Positions 23,653 through 34,935 of a stretch of 64,000 nt of DNA are shown one piece after another. Where the stretch lies: positions 7,642,001 to 7,706,000 of the forward strand of contig NC_133526.1 of the NCBI RefSeq assembly GCF_048544455.1, in the 5' to 3' direction. Origin of the DNA: Silene latifolia (taxonomy: Eukaryota > Streptophyta > Magnoliopsida > Caryophyllales > Caryophyllaceae). Under the pieces are notes generated by a model, which saw only the letters and a list, made by a program, of their open reading frames with translations, was not told where the DNA came from and did no database searches. Both the position numbers and the translations under genes were made by a program. The stretch's first letter is position 1. Each line of letters starts with the position of its first letter.

Positions 23653-24419
23653 CTTAGGCTAATCCTTTAAACATGACCAACCGGGTCAACCAATCAATCA
23701 AATATTTCCACTACGAGGTATATTTTACATGTAATGATCAGACAAATAATCAACATTATTGCTTAGCTATATATTTTATAATTTTGATCTGTTAAACATA
23801 CTGACTAACCAAACTACTCGGTACTCTCTATCGATTATCCGCAGAAATGAAATACAGTAAGGATGGGAGTTACTCATGAATAAAGAAAGACGGTTAAAAA
23901 ATGATATTTGGAAAATTGAATATAGGAAGAGAAAATTGAAAATTTGGGAGTTGGAATAAAAGGGTAAAATGGCCATTTTCGTCCATGATAGAGTAAAACT
24001 CGTCCATGAATGAGCAACACCCTTTATTTAACTTTATTACCTATATATAATGATGACATTTTTGCTTTTCCCTCACCATTATATATATCACAATCATAAT
24101 TCCATTTTAGTCAAAAAGTTGGTATGCAAAATATACATAGATAAGTAAATTAATTTTTAACTTTTGTTTTCTTTATTATATATTGAATTAATTAGAATCT
24201 TATTATTAGTTTTGTGTTTTCAAATGGCAGGGGGATGAAATATACTCACATGTAGATAACACTCCATGAAATTGGTATTATGGGTATGTATCTTCTTTAC
24301 ATATTTTTGTTTGCTATTGAATGACTTTTTTCATTTTTGTCGGCTTTTCTTTTTCTATATTGGTGTATATGCAATATCAAATGGTAGCATGAATCTCAAA
24401 TAAGTGGTTGATAGTTTAC
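23653..24419. other. AT-rich spacer, no gene recognised
   Basis: No coding exon or closed element was found. Near 23990-24020 there is gtccatgaatgagcaacac, which also occurs in related form near 48870, so part of an older repeat is probably present. Confidence 0.3.
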
Positions 24420-24420
24420 A

Positions 24421-25500
24421 TCCCCCTACTACTAAGAGAATAAAAATTCTCAAAAATTTTCCCTCCAAACTCCACCTACTTATATAAGGAAAGAAATAAA
24501 ACTTTTCCATTAAACTATAATCTTTTTCCTAAAGCATGACTTTTTTTTTTATTAAATTCTAGATTATAATTATATAATGTTTCAATAAAAATAAAATAAA
24601 AGGAGTATAAAATTATAAAATACAAAATCGTTAATTTTTCTTTGAAAATGACTTAATGCATACTTAAACTTTATAAAACAATAAAATAATATTATTAGCT
24701 ACGTGAAAAAAACTCATTAAGATAAATTAAGCAAAGTTATAAAATAAAATCATTAACTTTATGTTAAAAAAAAATTCATGACATACTACATTTTTTTTCT
24801 CACATTAAAATACAATTAGGTGAAATATAAAAATTTGACAGTATAAAATTTGTGATGAATCCTCCTATATACTAAGAGAATAAAATTCTCCAAAGTTTTC
24901 TCCAAAAGGTATCAAGCTAAATAAGAAAACAAAAATACTTCTTTTTTTAAATTATTATCATTTCATCAAAATATAACCTTTTAATCAAATAATAGTATTT
25001 TCTTTAAATATCTTAATTATAATATTTTAATTAAAGAAGATAAATTCACTATAATTTTATAAACTGTAAATTTCTAAACTTTTGTTATGTATTAATTATT
25101 ATTATATATGAGAGAATGACTTGACACATTTTGTATAAAACAAAATATTAAACTGATATAATTAGCTTCATCAAAAAAAAAAATCATTAACATAATTTGA
25201 AAAAATTTATTATTTGTAATCATTAGTTTTATGTTAAAGAAAAAAATCATTAAACATATTTTATAACTTTACTAAATCCTCTTGAAGTTCATAGTTCATT
25301 TTTTTCTCATATCGAAATACGATGAGGTATATGAAAAATTAATAATGTATCAATTTAAAATATTTAAATAATAACTAAAAACAAAACCTCTATATATACC
25401 GCAAATATGCGGGATTTACACTATTAAATACCAATAGTATAATTGTTACATTCTCTAATATTCCTATCTAAAAAACCGCGCATTTGCGCGGGATCTATAC
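24421..25500 (+). mobile_element. Nested pair of small non-autonomous Helitrons
   Basis: Two 5' ends of the same type occur, each after an A: TCCCCCTACTACTAAGAGAA from 24421 and TCCTCCTATATACTAAGAGA from about 24856. Two 3' hairpins follow: CCGCAAATATGCGG near 25399 and CCGCGCATTTGCGCGG near 25469, the latter followed by ctatactag and a T. The second hairpin with CTAG^T is a textbook Helitron terminus. The arrangement suggests one element inserted in another. The interior is AT-rich and non-coding. Confidence 0.7.
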
Positions 25501-26787
25501 TAGTTATATATTATATATATTCTAATCATTGAAATATCAATTGCCAAAAGTTTGTAAATTGTACTATATCGTCTTTAACTATTTCATACACTTTAGTTCC
25601 GTATGTAACACTTCTCTTCTATTTTAATTTTGTCTAACAGGTTACAAATCATTTTGCTTCGTCAAAGTGTTGAATTATGACGCAAAGATGTCAATTTGAC
25701 ATCTTAATTAAGCGGAGTAAATATTTTGCATGATTATTGGTAAAAAAAATCGATATTTATTCTCCGATCCAATTCGTGTTTCGATTTACAATGCTTTTAA
25801 GCCCAAAAGATACGAGACACGTCTCATTGTATTCACCCACTTTATTACACTTTAGTTTTCATTCATTTTACTTAGGTCTTTCCTCTTCTTCCCGCATTGA
25901 TTGAAGGAGAAATAAGAGTACTAGACAATCCTTGATAACTTGGCGGTTAAGAAATCCCTCTATATCTCAAGCATTAATATCTTAAAATTACATATCACAC
26001 AATGTATACGCAATCGAGCTATGTATGCGTAATCGTCAAATTTACATTTATCACCAGTTTTAACCTTTCTACTCTCCCCTTGTCTCTTATTCATTCAATA
26101 TTTGATCTCTTCATTTTAGGGGACATATATATCAAATCTTTTAATACGATCAAGATGGTACCATATACATTTGCAATTTTGCATCGATCGAGAGGGTATT
26201 GTTTATGAAAAAAATCTAAGGTACTATCAATGAGAATGCACCTAATCAATGAGGTACTATATATTGTTTATGTTTGTTTTATTGTAGTATACAGTGTATA
26301 TTGCATGTTACTAATTTCTAAGAATTGTTCCTATTTATTTATGTCTGTTTTATCGTGGTATATGTTAATTTCTTATTGGTGATTGATTTAGCTTAAATGG
26401 CTATATTATGTCTATAGACAAATTGTATGTTTCATTGTAATTGTTGATTATTTTATGAGGGCTTGTCAAATCTCATTAGTTAGCAATATGAATATAGTAC
26501 ATCAAGAAATAACAGTTGATGAGACCGTGTTAATTTATGGGGTCTATTTAGTGACTTTGAAGATAAAAAAGACGATATACTTTGTAAGATAACGAATAAT
26601 AATAATTGGTTATCGAGTTTTTCATTGAAATTGTAACACAAATTGAGAAACTGAATTAGAGTTTGGATGATCAATAATTTCAAGATTGACGAAAGGAATC
26701 CAAGGTTGAAGATGGAGGAAGTGATGACGGTAATATGCGCGCAACCGAAGCCCGAATATGCGGCTCGAATATACGAAAGTAGTCTGG
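25501..26787. other. AT-rich spacer, no gene recognised
   Basis: Only short reading frames with low-complexity translations are present. From about 26690 to the solo LTR, codon-like sequence (frame with KPEYAARIYESS) may be a fragment of an unknown gene that continues after 28126, but support is weak. Confidence 0.3.
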
Positions 26788-26792
26788 ATGTG

Positions 26793-28121
26793 TGATACGT
26801 GCATTTTATATAGTCTTTTTAGGCCTTTTTATGCACGTATTTCTATGCTATTATTGTAGTTTATGCTACGAAATGCCCCGAATATGCTACTTTGGTTTGT
26901 TTTGTCTTATTTGCGGAATGGACCGAAAGTAGTGAAATCAAGCCTTTTATCGTCCGTTTTGCATGCATTTGGAGGAAGAGTGAATTTGGAGCGGAAATAT
27001 AGTTGTCTTGGGATGCGTGAAGCCATTTCGAGCTAAAAGACAAGTCAAAGTTGAAACTAACGAGATATGAGTCCGTTGAAGTTAGAGATATCACTCGATC
27101 GAGTGCTTTCCTAGTCGATCGAGTGGTTTTAGATCAAATAATGGTTCGATCGAGCAATTTCCTTAGTCGATCGAATGATTCATATTAAGGTTTAGTCGAT
27201 CGAGTGATACTTTTATTCGATCGAACGGTTTGAGCTCTGATTTGCTCGATCGAGTGGTTTTAAATCACTCGATCGAGTGGATTCTCTTATGGGCTCGGGC
27301 TTTTTGTTTTATTTCGTCATTAGGTTTAATAAAATCGTCTTTCCTATAAATAGGAAGACGAGATACACATTATAACTCTCTTTTTCTCTCTTCGATACAT
27401 GATACGTTACTTTCTTCTGTTTACTGCTGCTTCTTTATTCTTCCATTCCGGATTCCCTTCTCTGTAACTTTCTTTATTTCCCTTCTCTCTTTTAATTAAT
27501 TAATGTTTATTGTTCTTTCTCCCTTATTTCTTATTCTTTATTTATCCATGTTTAGCTAAATTTCTCCGCTAGGATTAGGTGATTCAATGGACTGTTGTTA
27601 ATTGATAATTAGTTTATAGATTGGTCGTTGTTGTTATGTTTATGTTGTTAATCACTGCCCTAACTGTATCCCGCTAGTTGATTCGAAGCAATTAGCCTTT
27701 TAACTTTGGTAAGCCTTGACCTGGACCGAAAGGTTGGAAGGGGTGAGACCCGCAGTGAACAATAGGATGCTTTAGTGAGGGCGAAAGTTAAGCTAATAGC
27801 ATTTTAGGGCGAATTGAGACCGAAAGGAGATATTCGTTGCCCCTTAGATCGACACATCGACTAATCTGTGACCTTACCCGCAATTAACTGATGTTCATTG
27901 ATGAGCCGATATCCTAGTTCCCTATTTCTTCTGTTAATTTCTCTTATTAATTTTTCTCTTTCCTTAATCTTATTAGTTTAGATCAAAACATTTCAAACCC
28001 CCACATTGACCGAGTAGACAAGTGAATAGTGACCGCCTCCCTGTGGAGATCGACCCTACTTACCGCTGACTTCTGTTAGTAGTAGCTAGGTATTTATTTT
28101 TGGTACATAACGACCGTATCA
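26793..28121. mobile_element. Solo LTR, 1329 bp, with 5-bp target duplication
   Basis: Starts TGATACGTGC and ends GACCGTATCA, and is flanked by ATGTG at 26788-26792 and 28122-28126. No primer-binding site, gag or pol lies inside, so it is a single LTR left by recombination. The 3' part contains CCCTGTGGAGATCGACCC, a motif I associate with Ty3/gypsy LTRs. It includes a TCGATCGA array (separate entry). Confidence 0.85.
27090..27285. repeat. Degenerate array of the palindromic motif TCGATCGA(GTG)
   Basis: About nine occurrences of TCGATCGAGTG or close variants (TCGATCGAGC, TCGATCGAAT, TCGATCGAAC) at irregular spacing of about 15-35 bases, inside the solo LTR. The repeated core is a perfect 8-bp palindrome, often followed by GGTTTT. 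Confidence 0.85.
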
Positions 28122-28126
28122 ATGTG

Positions 28127-29206
28127 CGACCAAGGCTCGACTGATGCGCGACAAGGACTTGGGCCAGTACGCCTGGCATGGGGAGCTGTGAAATGTTTGT
28201 TTTTGCGAGAATGCGAGCAATAGCATGGCCTGATGATTGAATTTGATCAATCTACACGAAGTTAGCACGAACCTCTTCAATCGATCTTTGTATTGTCCTT
28301 TGTTGATAGTTTGTTAATACTTAATATATGCAACTTCCATTGGTTGAGCAATTTGAACTTTGAAGGATAAGGAAGTTCCATTTGGTTGGGAATTTGGGAT
28401 CAAGAATGTGAACCTTCCCTAGCCAAACTAGTAAAAGTTATGAGCTACAAAGATGGCTTGTTGTACGATTATCCGAAGCAAAAAGAATGACAAATTTAGC
28501 AATTGATCAATTGATGATTTGATGTATAGTAGGAAAAAAATTATTTGAATCTTCATCCCACTTTTATATTTATGTCGTATCCCACTGTTTATATCGCGTC
28601 ACACATTTGTGGACATGCCACCCAAATAATAATATGGTTGGAACTTATATTACATTTAATATGGAGTTAGAACCCATAAGGATAAAAGAGCGGGATAAAA
28701 GATAAACAAAAAATGGGATAAAGAATTTGCACTGGTTGTGGGATAGAGAATTTGCACCGGTTGTTTGGACATCCATTTATCAGTAACATTCATTCATTTG
28801 AAAACGAATTTTGGTGACCAGGATGAGGTTTTAATTGATTCATCTTTAGATTGTTAAAGACTATTGATACTTTTGAGTATTATTATACAAGTACGGAGTA
28901 TTAGATTATAAAAGGGACATTTAGAAATTTACTCATTCGTTTGGATTATTTATTTATTTTTCTTTATGGTCTTAACTCCGAAGGCCAATGAGACACAAGG
29001 ATCATTTTACCAATTATTCTTTGATGACAATTAGATAAAATGTGTGTGATAAATATTAAAAATATCCATAAAAGTATTATGACAAGAAAGGCAAATAAAT
29101 AACACATATACGTTATTTTGCGACTCACAATCAAGATATTGGGGTTGGGCTTGTAAATAGATTCATAACCTTTCGAACCCAACCAATAGCCATTCGAACT
29201 TCTTTT
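28127..29206. other. Spacer, no gene recognised
   Basis: No phase-consistent exons were found. Between about 28560 and 28740 there are short direct repeats around gggataaag and gggatagagaatttgcac. Confidence 0.3.
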
Positions 29207-29708
<502 letters not shown>

Positions 29709-29756
29709 GTAAATGATAGAAAAACGAAAGATCAAGTCAATGAAATTAGTTTTTAA

Positions 29757-29790
29757 CAGTCCCGTGATTTTCACGGGTATAAAAACTAGT
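29757..29790 (+). mobile_element. Helitron 3' terminus
   Basis: Hairpin CCCGTGATTTTCACGGG followed by tataaaaactag and a T, matching the hairpin plus CTRR^T end of Helitrons. The 5' end was not located. It may lie upstream of the rpoC2 fragment. Confidence 0.65.
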
Positions 29791-29939
29791 TTAAAAGATA
29801 ATTTACATTTACAAATTCTCATGTCAGACGGTTACTTTCGGCCGAAGGTTTCAGATAGACTATATATGACCATTTTATTTTGAGCTCAATAATAATTATT
29901 CCCTCCTATTCGTAGTTTTCTTCCCCCTTTGATGTGCGC

Positions 29940-30175
29940 ACGGGAACTAAGGGTGGAAATATTATATTAATAAATGATATGAGTGGGGTTTGGTGATTGG
30001 AGTGAGCTAAGAATAATTAAGATTAAATATTAATAAATGAGATGTGTGGGGTTTGGTGATTGAACAAAGGTAGAAATATTTAAATTAATAAATATTAATA
30101 AAGGAGATGTGTGGGTTTGGTGATTGGAGAGAGGTGAAAGTATAATATTAATAAAAATTTCCCAAAACGGAAGTA
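29940..30175 (+). repeat. Three imperfect tandem copies of a 60-70 bp unit
   Basis: The unit contains TTAATAAA(T/A)GA(T/G)ATG, GTGGGGTTTGGTGATTG and a GA-rich tail, and occurs near 29970, 30030 and 30090. The left edge at about 29900 (attccctcctattcgtag) resembles a Stowaway-like end and the right part (ccgttttagaaaat) may be its partner. Confidence 0.6.
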
Positions 30176-30244
30176 GAAAAGAAAATCTGAATAATCCGTT
30201 TTAGAAAATAAGGAAGAAACAATGAATATGAGAGAGTACGTTTT

Positions 30245-30246
<2 letters not shown>

Positions 30247-30298
<52 letters not shown>
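30247..30298. repeat. (TAA)n microsatellite
   Basis: Seventeen or so uninterrupted TAA repeats followed by TGATGATGA. It sits directly upstream of a LINE fragment. Confidence 0.95.
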
Positions 30299-30300
<2 letters not shown>

Positions 30301-30304
30301 TGAT

Positions 30305-30765
30305 GATGACAATGAGAACCACAAACACTTATTTTTTAAGTGCTTGTTTTCTAAAGAAATTTGGCAAAGAATTCTCTCATGGATGAAGATTTCTGGGCGT
30401 ACGAACAGTCTTAGTAAGGAGCTACATTGGAGTGCTAATAGACGTACTTGTAGACACTGGAAAACCAAATGGTTTCTAGGATGTCTAGGAGCTGTGGTGT
30501 ATAGCATTTGGGAGGAGAGGAATGCTAGGATCTTCCGAGGCTTGGAGCATAGTGTGGATGTTATTATTAAGAAAGTCCAATTTTTTGTAATTATAAGATT
30601 ATTGTATGCATCCAAATCACATATAGAGGACGAAATAGTGGGGTCTTTAGCTAGTTGAGTAACTCATATTGGTTAACTTTTTTGTAAGATTGCCTCTTTA
30701 TTCCCTTTAATGGATGAATATAAGGCTTGCTTTTCTTGCAAAAAAAATAAAAAAATAAAATAAAA
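30305..30765 (+). pseudogene. LINE 3' end: reverse-transcriptase zinc-binding region
   Basis: The open frame up to the stop at about 30658 contains HLFFKCLFSKEIWQRILSWM and a tail with WEERNARIFRG, the zf-RVT region found at the C-terminus of plant L1-type LINE polyproteins. After the stop comes a short 3' UTR and an A/TAA-rich tail merging into a microsatellite. The upstream reverse transcriptase and endonuclease are missing, so this is a 5'-truncated LINE copy. Confidence 0.8.

Positions 30766-30860
<95 letters not shown>
30766..30860. repeat. Inverted (AAT)n/(ATT)n microsatellite
   Basis: About eight AAT repeats switch near 30797 to a longer run of ATT. The two halves are complementary and can form a hairpin. 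The switch marks a head-to-head junction: a plus-strand LINE tail on the left and a minus-strand LINE tail on the right. Confidence 0.9.
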
Positions 30861-30862
<2 letters not shown>

Positions 30863-31250
30863 AAAACCGGAACTTTTATTAAAGATAATCAAAATGTTTA
30901 CAAAAAATTAGTGGGCGTGAGATACAATCTGGGCCCTCACTCCCTTAGCGATAACATAGCTAAGTCTAGTAAAAATGTAAGCGGCCACGCGACTACACGA
31001 GCCCCTGCATCCTGAGAAACAGAGAATTCCTGGATCCGCTTGAGCAAAGCCACAACATCTGTATCCAGCTCTCCCAGCGAAGAAAGAAGAGGGGTAGGAA
31101 ACCATAACCAGCCGTCATGCACAAAATCCCGTGGCACACACTTTCGCCGAAAGCAAAGATCAAGAACAACCCGACCAAAGACAAAATCGGACAACCCAGC
31201 TTGAGACAAGGAGAAGACCCCGTCGATCGACGCACACATCACGCCCCCTG
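30861..31250 (-). pseudogene. LINE 3'-end fragment, minus strand
   Basis: Minus-strand frames encode VVALLKRIQEFSVSQDAGAR and a C-terminus with AKGVRAQIVSHAH, followed (in its own direction) by a 3' UTR with CCCACTAATTTTTTGTAAAC and then the (TAA)n tail at 30860. The same C-terminus and tail occur at 31285, 33331 and 49390-49999, which defines one LINE family. Overlapping open frames show at least one frameshift. Confidence 0.65.
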
Positions 31251-31284
31251 TCCCAGGAATAAAGAAGCAGACTTTTATTATTAG

Positions 31285-31357
31285 TAGTATTATTAATAGT
31301 ATCTCGGTTGCCCACTAATTTTTTGTAAATTTTGACATTGTTTTAATAAAAGTGACG
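31285..31357 (+). mobile_element. LINE 3' tail, plus strand
   Basis: TATCTCGGTTGCCCACTAAT, TTTTTTGTAAATTTTGACAT and TTTTAATAAAAGTGACGTCG match the tail family described at 30861. It runs directly into the long TAA array. Confidence 0.7.
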
Positions 31358-31363
31358 TCGGTG

Positions 31364-31365
31364 TT

Positions 31366-31433
<68 letters not shown>

Positions 31434-31485
31434 TAACAATAACAATAACAATAACAATAACAATAACAATAACAATAATAATAAC

Positions 31486-31550
<65 letters not shown>
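31364..31550. repeat. Compound microsatellite (TAA)n-(CAATAA)n-(TAA)n
   Basis: About 187 bp. Both flanks are pure TAA and the centre is a run of about ten CAATAA units starting near 31429. The ordered 6-bp core inside a 3-bp array implies that a single T-to-C change was spread by replication slippage. Confidence 0.95.
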
Positions 31551-31551
31551 G

Positions 31552-31933
31552 GGTTTTTTGATAACTTATACCTTGAATAACTCACTTTTTCAAATCTTAT
31601 ACCTAAGATAACTTTCCTTAAAATCTTATACCTAAAATAATTTTTTCTTCCAAGCTTGATACCAAATATCGAAAAAGCTCAATTGACGATCTTCTCCTTA
31701 CTAATTAAACAACATCATCCTTTTTCCACCTATTAACCCACACATCCACAATTACCACCACTAAAAACCATCAAATTAGTAAAGACAAAATCGTCAATTT
31801 AAGGCATTTTTTTTAAGATTTTGTATCAAGTTTGGAAGAAAATGTTATTTTAGGTATAAGATTTTAAAGAAAATTATCTTAGGTATAAGATTTGAAAAAG
31901 CGAGTTATTCAAGGCATAAGTTATCAAAAAACC
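31552..31933. mobile_element. Long-TIR MITE, 382 bp, inserted in a TAA microsatellite
   Basis: Starts GGTTTTTTGATAACTTATAC and ends with the inverse GGTTTTTTGATAACTTATGC. The inverted arms extend about 120 bp (cttgaataactc, aaatcttatacctaagataac). Microsatellite lies on both sides, which hides the target duplication. The arm length suggests a Mutator-like origin. No coding capacity. Confidence 0.75.

Positions 31934-32000
<67 letters not shown>
31934..32000. repeat. (ATA)n microsatellite
   Basis: About 22 repeats between two terminal-inverted-repeat elements. Probably the right half of the same array as 31364-31550. Confidence 0.95.
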
Positions 32001-32008
32001 GGGTTATT

Positions 32009-33294
32009 TTATGAGAATAATCCAAGCAATATCTCGTCTTCTCGCATTAATCCAAACTATACTTTAACTCAGAATAATGTGAACTATACACTCATTTTTC
32101 TCACAATGAACCGGGTAACCGGCTACTTGTTTGTCAGGTCAAACTTGTTTAAAAAAAATTACAGATGACAAGCATACTTTGGAAACATCATTCATTAAAC
32201 TTTAGAAGCTAAAATTAACCACAAACCCAGATGACAATATCATATCATCATCAACACTAAAAAGAACACCCAAAATCTCAGTCACTAACGAAAACACATT
32301 TCCCTCAAATCCTATCAATACACTAATTCAAGAGCCCAGTAAACAAAGACTAAAATCTAACGCAAACACATCTCACAAAATTATCAAAACCAAAATGGGC
32401 AACTACCATCTCAATCAAAAGAGATCAAAACATACCAATATCAATCACCCTTTAAAACAATTCGATTACGATGTGTCATACGCCATAACATGTTGCAAGT
32501 GGAGAAAACTTGTTGAGGTCTATGCAGGAATGGGCGATTACGAACAAGCATCTTCACCCTTTAAAACAATTCGATTTAAAATTAAATAAGGAACAATCTT
32601 TTAACATTTCTTTCAATTTTAATTTCTAGGTATTTCTGGCTTTTTTGTTATGTGAATTGGGTAGTTTTCAGTTTTGTGTTTAAGAGATGAGTTTACTAAT
32701 AACATCAGGAGCATAAACAACATGGTCATACCAACTTCAATTTAACTTCAAGTATAAGAAATCGCCATTGTTGTTGCTTCGAGCTCGAGTTTTGAGTTTT
32801 GAGTTTTGATGACCGCCGCCGTCGATGTAGAAGACATTCTGTTCATTGTGTTTCTCAAGATGAGGTTAAGAGTAGCAATAAGAAGATAAAGATGGTGTTG
32901 GGCATAGTGAAAATGATGGTTCATGGGTTAATTTAGGTAATAATGTTGATGCTGATTGATTTGGTAATTCTCAGAAGAAATAAGGGATTGGAGACTAAAT
33001 TTAAGGTTTTAGGATCAATAACAAACCCAAATCTTCAATAATAAACCAGGTCTTGAACTCTTGATAAACCCGATTTCTGGTACTTGATCGGTGATGAGGA
33101 TTGTTGATGATGAAGGAAGGAGATTTAAAAAAAAAAAAAAAATATTTGGGGTCACCGGTTGGATTACTTGACTTTGTAGGTCAAAAATGAGCTGGGTGCA
33201 ATAAGAGTAAAGGAGGACAATAATATGGATTATTTTGAGTTAAATTGAAGTTTGGATTACTATGAGAATATGCCTAATAGTTTGAATTATTCCC

Positions 33295-33297
<3 letters not shown>
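32009..33297. mobile_element. Long-TIR element, about 1.29 kb, also in TAA microsatellite
   Basis: Left arm TTATGAGAATAATCCAAGCA, then ATTAATCCAAACTATACTTT; the right arm is the inverse (TTATGGGAATAATTCAAAC, then AGTAATCCAAACTTCAATTT). The inverted arms run about 150 bp and include a GGGTAACCGG-like motif on the left and ccggtgacccc inverted on the right. The interior has one 64-codon open frame and no recognised domain. TAA repeats flank both sides (to 32000 and 33298-33327). Confidence 0.65.
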
Positions 33298-33329
<32 letters not shown>

Positions 33330-33330
33330 C

Positions 33331-33470
33331 CCGATTTTGAGTTAAATGGACTTAGCTTTGCTGTTGCTAAGGGTGTGGGAGCCCAGATTGTCTCTCGGCT
33401 CCCCACCAATTTCATGTAAATTTTTATTTTTCTTTTAATGAAAGCTGCTGCGCGCATCCTTTTATTAAAA
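33331..33470 (+). mobile_element. LINE 3' end fragment, plus strand
   Basis: Encodes NGLSFAVAKGVGAQIVSRLP followed by a stop and a 3' tail (CCCACCAATTTCATGTAAAT, TTTTAATGAAAGCTGCTGC). It is the same C-terminus and tail family as 30861-31250. Preceded by a TAA array (33298-33327). Confidence 0.7.
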
Positions 33471-33515
33471 CTAGTTGTTGCTAACGGGCGCGGTGCCCCA
33501 ATTTGGCAAAATGCT
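33471..33515 (-). mobile_element. Helitron-like 3' terminus, minus strand
   Basis: Just after an A at 33470, CTAGTTGTTGCTAAC is followed by the GC hairpin GGGCGCGGTGCCC. Read on the minus strand this is hairpin, short spacer, CTAG, then T. The 5' end was not found. Sequence to the right contains exon-like fragments. Confidence 0.5.
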
Positions 33516-34149
33516 AAGCGGAGTAAGTCGGAAATATAGCTACAGAATCGAACATGGTTTTTCGTGATATTATCCTACATGAAGGGAGCATGTTAAGGCT
33601 TATATGTGATCTCAGAGGATAGTTGTCTATGCTAAAGCAACACAGTTGAAACTTGGAAATTAGGATACGAGGAAAGTCGACAATAGGCACAAGTGATCAG
33701 CAGAATGAAACGGCCTTATATTATTGACTTTAAAATTAATCTTAACGCTGCCTATAAGCACCGAAATATACAATGAAAATATTAATTGTCTCAAGTATCT
33801 TATACGAAAAATACACCGAATAAGAGATTTTCCTTCAAATAATAGTAGCTCCCAAAAACAATGTACAATCCTCAATTCTCCCGTCAATACTTTCCAAAAT
33901 CTCATTGCTGAAAAATGAAAATTAAAGGACCCATTCTAGCTAATGATTCTAGAGCTACATTTTGATGACCTGTACTGCAAATTTCAGCTACCAATAACAA
34001 ACAGAGAGTTTAGTTGAGGTTGGAGCGTCAAAGTTCTGAACTTCAATGGAGTATATCGGTACAATTATTAGAGTTAAAGGTACGAGAAAGGGACAACCAA
34101 CATCGACGACGAAGAGATTGTATCATCTGGCCGCAAGCCCGGAATATGT

Positions 34150-34894
34150 TCACAATTCCTTCCTATTTTCAACAAGAAAGGTTTTGACGTACAAAAGTAC
34201 CCGCTTCTCATAAAGGCAATGGGCAGATCTGAAACATGCCAGAAAAGGAAATTTGGAGACATCAGAGAAACGGAGGGAGCACTAAGTACCTGTGCAGCAC
34301 CAAGAGCAATAGTAAAATGCATTGATCAATCTCCCCGTTCCTTGAGAAATTAGAAAAAGCTTGTTTCGGGTGTTAAGATACATCAACTACATGACCACAT
34401 ATATGATAATGATATTCTCCGTATGTAGTTAGTTGCAAAATAAATGACTGAGAGAACGTTTATAAAGCATACAGATTGTGCAGGATTTGACAGCCGCTTG
34501 GATGCCTGCCCATTTAAAACATTAAACCAAACAATCTAAAGAATCGCAAATTTTTTAAAATCTTCATTTCTAGTTATTTTAGGTGGGCACACAATTTTTT
34601 ACTACTCCCTTTGTCTTACCCATTTGTTTATGTATTCCATTTTTTGCCTTTCTTGGCCATTTCTTCATGCTGCAACCTACCCATTATAAACTCTTACCCC
34701 ACTTGCGTAGGATTGAAGAGATCATGGGAGTATTTTGGATAAATGCCACAAGGTAAGACAAAATGGTGTTCAGATAATACTTCCAACAAAAGATATGGCT
34801 ACTTACTTTCTCACAAGCTCCTCCGCTTCAGCATAGTCATCAAGTTCAGGACCCTCCTTGTTTTCAGCTTTGACATCAGGAAGCTCCCATGCAT
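34150..34894 (-). CDS. Last two exons of an unidentified gene (candidate)
   Basis: Exon 34894-34807 reads AWELPDVKAENKEGPELDDY then AEAEELVR and ends at a consensus AA|GTAAGT donor. Exon 34228-34150 follows TTTCAG, restores the codon (AA+A = Lys) and reads SAHCLYEKRVLLYVKTFLVE then NRKEL and a TGA. The phase match and the acidic, helical composition argue for real exons. A Stowaway-like element at about 34603-34735 lies in the intron. I do not recognise the family. It could be the C-terminus of a host gene, or a fragment carried by the Helitron-like element ending at 33471. Confidence 0.45.
34603..34735. mobile_element. Stowaway-like MITE, about 130 bp
   Basis: Begins tactccctttgtcttaccca and ends gatcatgggagta, with TA at both borders. 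Confidence 0.5.
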
Positions 34895-34935
34895 CTTTAA
34901 TTTACTTCAAACCAAAGAATGGTAAAAGGGGAGAT

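Noticed and set aside
27090-27285. Regular short repeats suggesting a CRISPR-like array
   Set aside because: Spacing and unit sequence are irregular, it is inside a plant LTR, and no cas genes exist here.
31343-31585. Long open frames encoding poly-Ile, poly-Tyr or poly-Asn runs
   Set aside because: They are translations of the TAA/CAATAA microsatellite, not genes.
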